From contig NZ_FOKR01000002.1 of the NCBI RefSeq assembly GCF_900112195.1, forward strand, positions 430,833 through 494,832: 64,000 nucleotides of DNA, given 5' to 3'. Source of the DNA: Butyrivibrio sp. YAB3001. Lineage in GTDB: Bacteria; Bacillota; Clostridia; Lachnospirales; Lachnospiraceae. The position numbers and the translations under genes were made by a program. The notes beneath the pieces are model-generated. The model searched no databases. It was not told the origin of the DNA and worked only from the letters and a program-made list of their open reading frames with translations. Positions 63,422 through 64,000 of the stretch are shown piece after piece; positions within the stretch are counted from its first letter, which is position 1, and every line of letters begins with the position of its first letter.

Positions 63422-64000
63422 CTAATCTGAATTTAAATACTCATCAATGAATACCCTGCTATCCTCAATATCAACAGTTATTTCTCCTGATTCATCTGTC
63501 CTGTAAATCTGCGTCCCCGCCTTTTTTAGCCTCTCTAGAAGTTCATCGTGAGGATGACCATATCGGTTATCGATTCCACAACTGATAATTGCAATCTTAG
63601 GATTCGTAAGCTCCATAAATTCATCGCAGGTAGTGTATTTCGACCCATGATGCGCCACTTTTAAAAGTGTAAGATTTGAGTATTCCCTTGCATTTTCTCT
63701 CAAATCTTCAAGCAGATGCTCCTCCCCTTCTTTTTCAACATCTCCTGTAAAAAGAGCTTTGAACTTACCATACTTCAAAAATAGTACGGTAGAATATGCA
63801 TTTGCGCCCTGTGTAATCATATTATTCTCCGGATTTAAGCATTTTATCGTTAGTTCATTATTATCAAAAAGTTGATATAAATTACCACCACCTGGCATAA
63901 GCTTCAGCTCATCTCCGCAGCCAATATAACTGACATTTATTCCCAAGCTCTTTGCTCTTTCCTCAAGTCTATGATAATTATCTCCTCTTGAAGCTTTGGA
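63422..64000 (-). CDS. comEC: C-terminal metallo-beta-lactamase part of a ComEC/Rec2-type protein, start outside the window
   Basis: A 192-codon frame, open to the right edge. It carries the late motifs of the ComEC-type hydrolase domain: KFKALFTGDVEKEGEEHLL, LLKVAHHGSKYTTCDEF, KIAIISCGIDNRYGHPHDEL and IYRTDESGEITVDI. In ComEC this domain lies behind a membrane channel for DNA uptake. Only the hydrolase end is visible, so a stand-alone ComEC-related hydrolase cannot be excluded. Its place just before holA favours comEC. Confidence 0.8.
   Translation of the reverse strand, partial: SKASRGDNYHRLEERAKSLGINVSYIGCGDELKLMPGGGNLYQLFDNNELTIKCLNPENNMITQGANAYSTVLFLKYGKFKALFTGDVEKEGEEHLLEDLRENAREYSNLTLLKVAHHGSKYTTCDEFMELTNPKIAIISCGIDNRYGHPHDELLERLKKAGTQIYRTDESGEITVDIEDSRVFIDEYLNSD

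Overview
The window looks like chromosome of a low-GC, Gram-positive rumen- or gut-type Lachnospiraceae, most like Butyrivibrio or Pseudobutyrivibrio. This is inferred from strong GGAGG ribosome sites, a GH120 beta-xylosidase, a full L-rhamnose operon, many GGDEF proteins, BspA/InlB-type surface repeats and a DUF5688 protein. No tRNA, rRNA, CRISPR array, intact transposase or prophage gene was seen. About 45 of 55 genes lie on the minus strand.

Layout. 1-4.8 kb: a large adenosine-deaminase-like hydrolase cut by the window edge, an RluA-type pseudouridine synthase, a membrane diguanylate cyclase and the remnant of another. 4.8-9.5 kb: a glycerol operon (glpK, two FAD oxidoreductases, a DUF1667 protein) preceded by a leader of about 420 nt containing two long abutting hairpins. 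10-15.5 kb: a histidine phosphatase with a YafQ-like toxin remnant behind it, a membrane-anchored type-B carboxylesterase, small proteins and another large hairpin. 15.5-21.4 kb: a four-gene operon of GH120 xylosidase, condensation-fold acyltransferase, DUF6320 membrane protein and pectin-acetylesterase-like hydrolase. 21.6-28.2 kb: a cyclic-di-GMP block (two GGDEF proteins, one GGDEF-EAL protein, one PilZ protein). 28.5-28.9 kb: a candidate noncoding RNA. 29-35.6 kb: an ABC exporter behind a possible attenuator, a Gfo/Idh/MocA oxidoreductase, and an Old Yellow Enzyme-type enoate reductase divergent from a TetR regulator with three matching operator sites. 36-42.6 kb: a secreted LRR/InlB-repeat protein, an XRE regulator, an AAA-ATPase/nuclease-like protein and a DUF5688 protein. 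42.9-45.4 kb: an ECF sigma/anti-sigma/membrane operon and a PepSY protein. 45.5-50.6 kb: rhaA-rhaD-rhaB with a divergent AraC regulator. 50.6-55 kb: a YitT protein, a GH3-fold protein lacking its catalytic residues, a candidate noncoding RNA of about 380 nt with a consensus promoter and terminator, and glyA. 55-64 kb: a diacylglycerol-kinase-like protein, a sugar-binding lipoprotein paired with a chemoreceptor, PAP2, GT2, DUF1653, holA and the 3' part of comEC.

The most notable unexplained material is noncoding: two candidate RNAs, the long glpK leader, and a dispersed stem-loop of about 40 nt found upstream of three unrelated minus-strand genes. All family names are from recognised motifs; no search was run.
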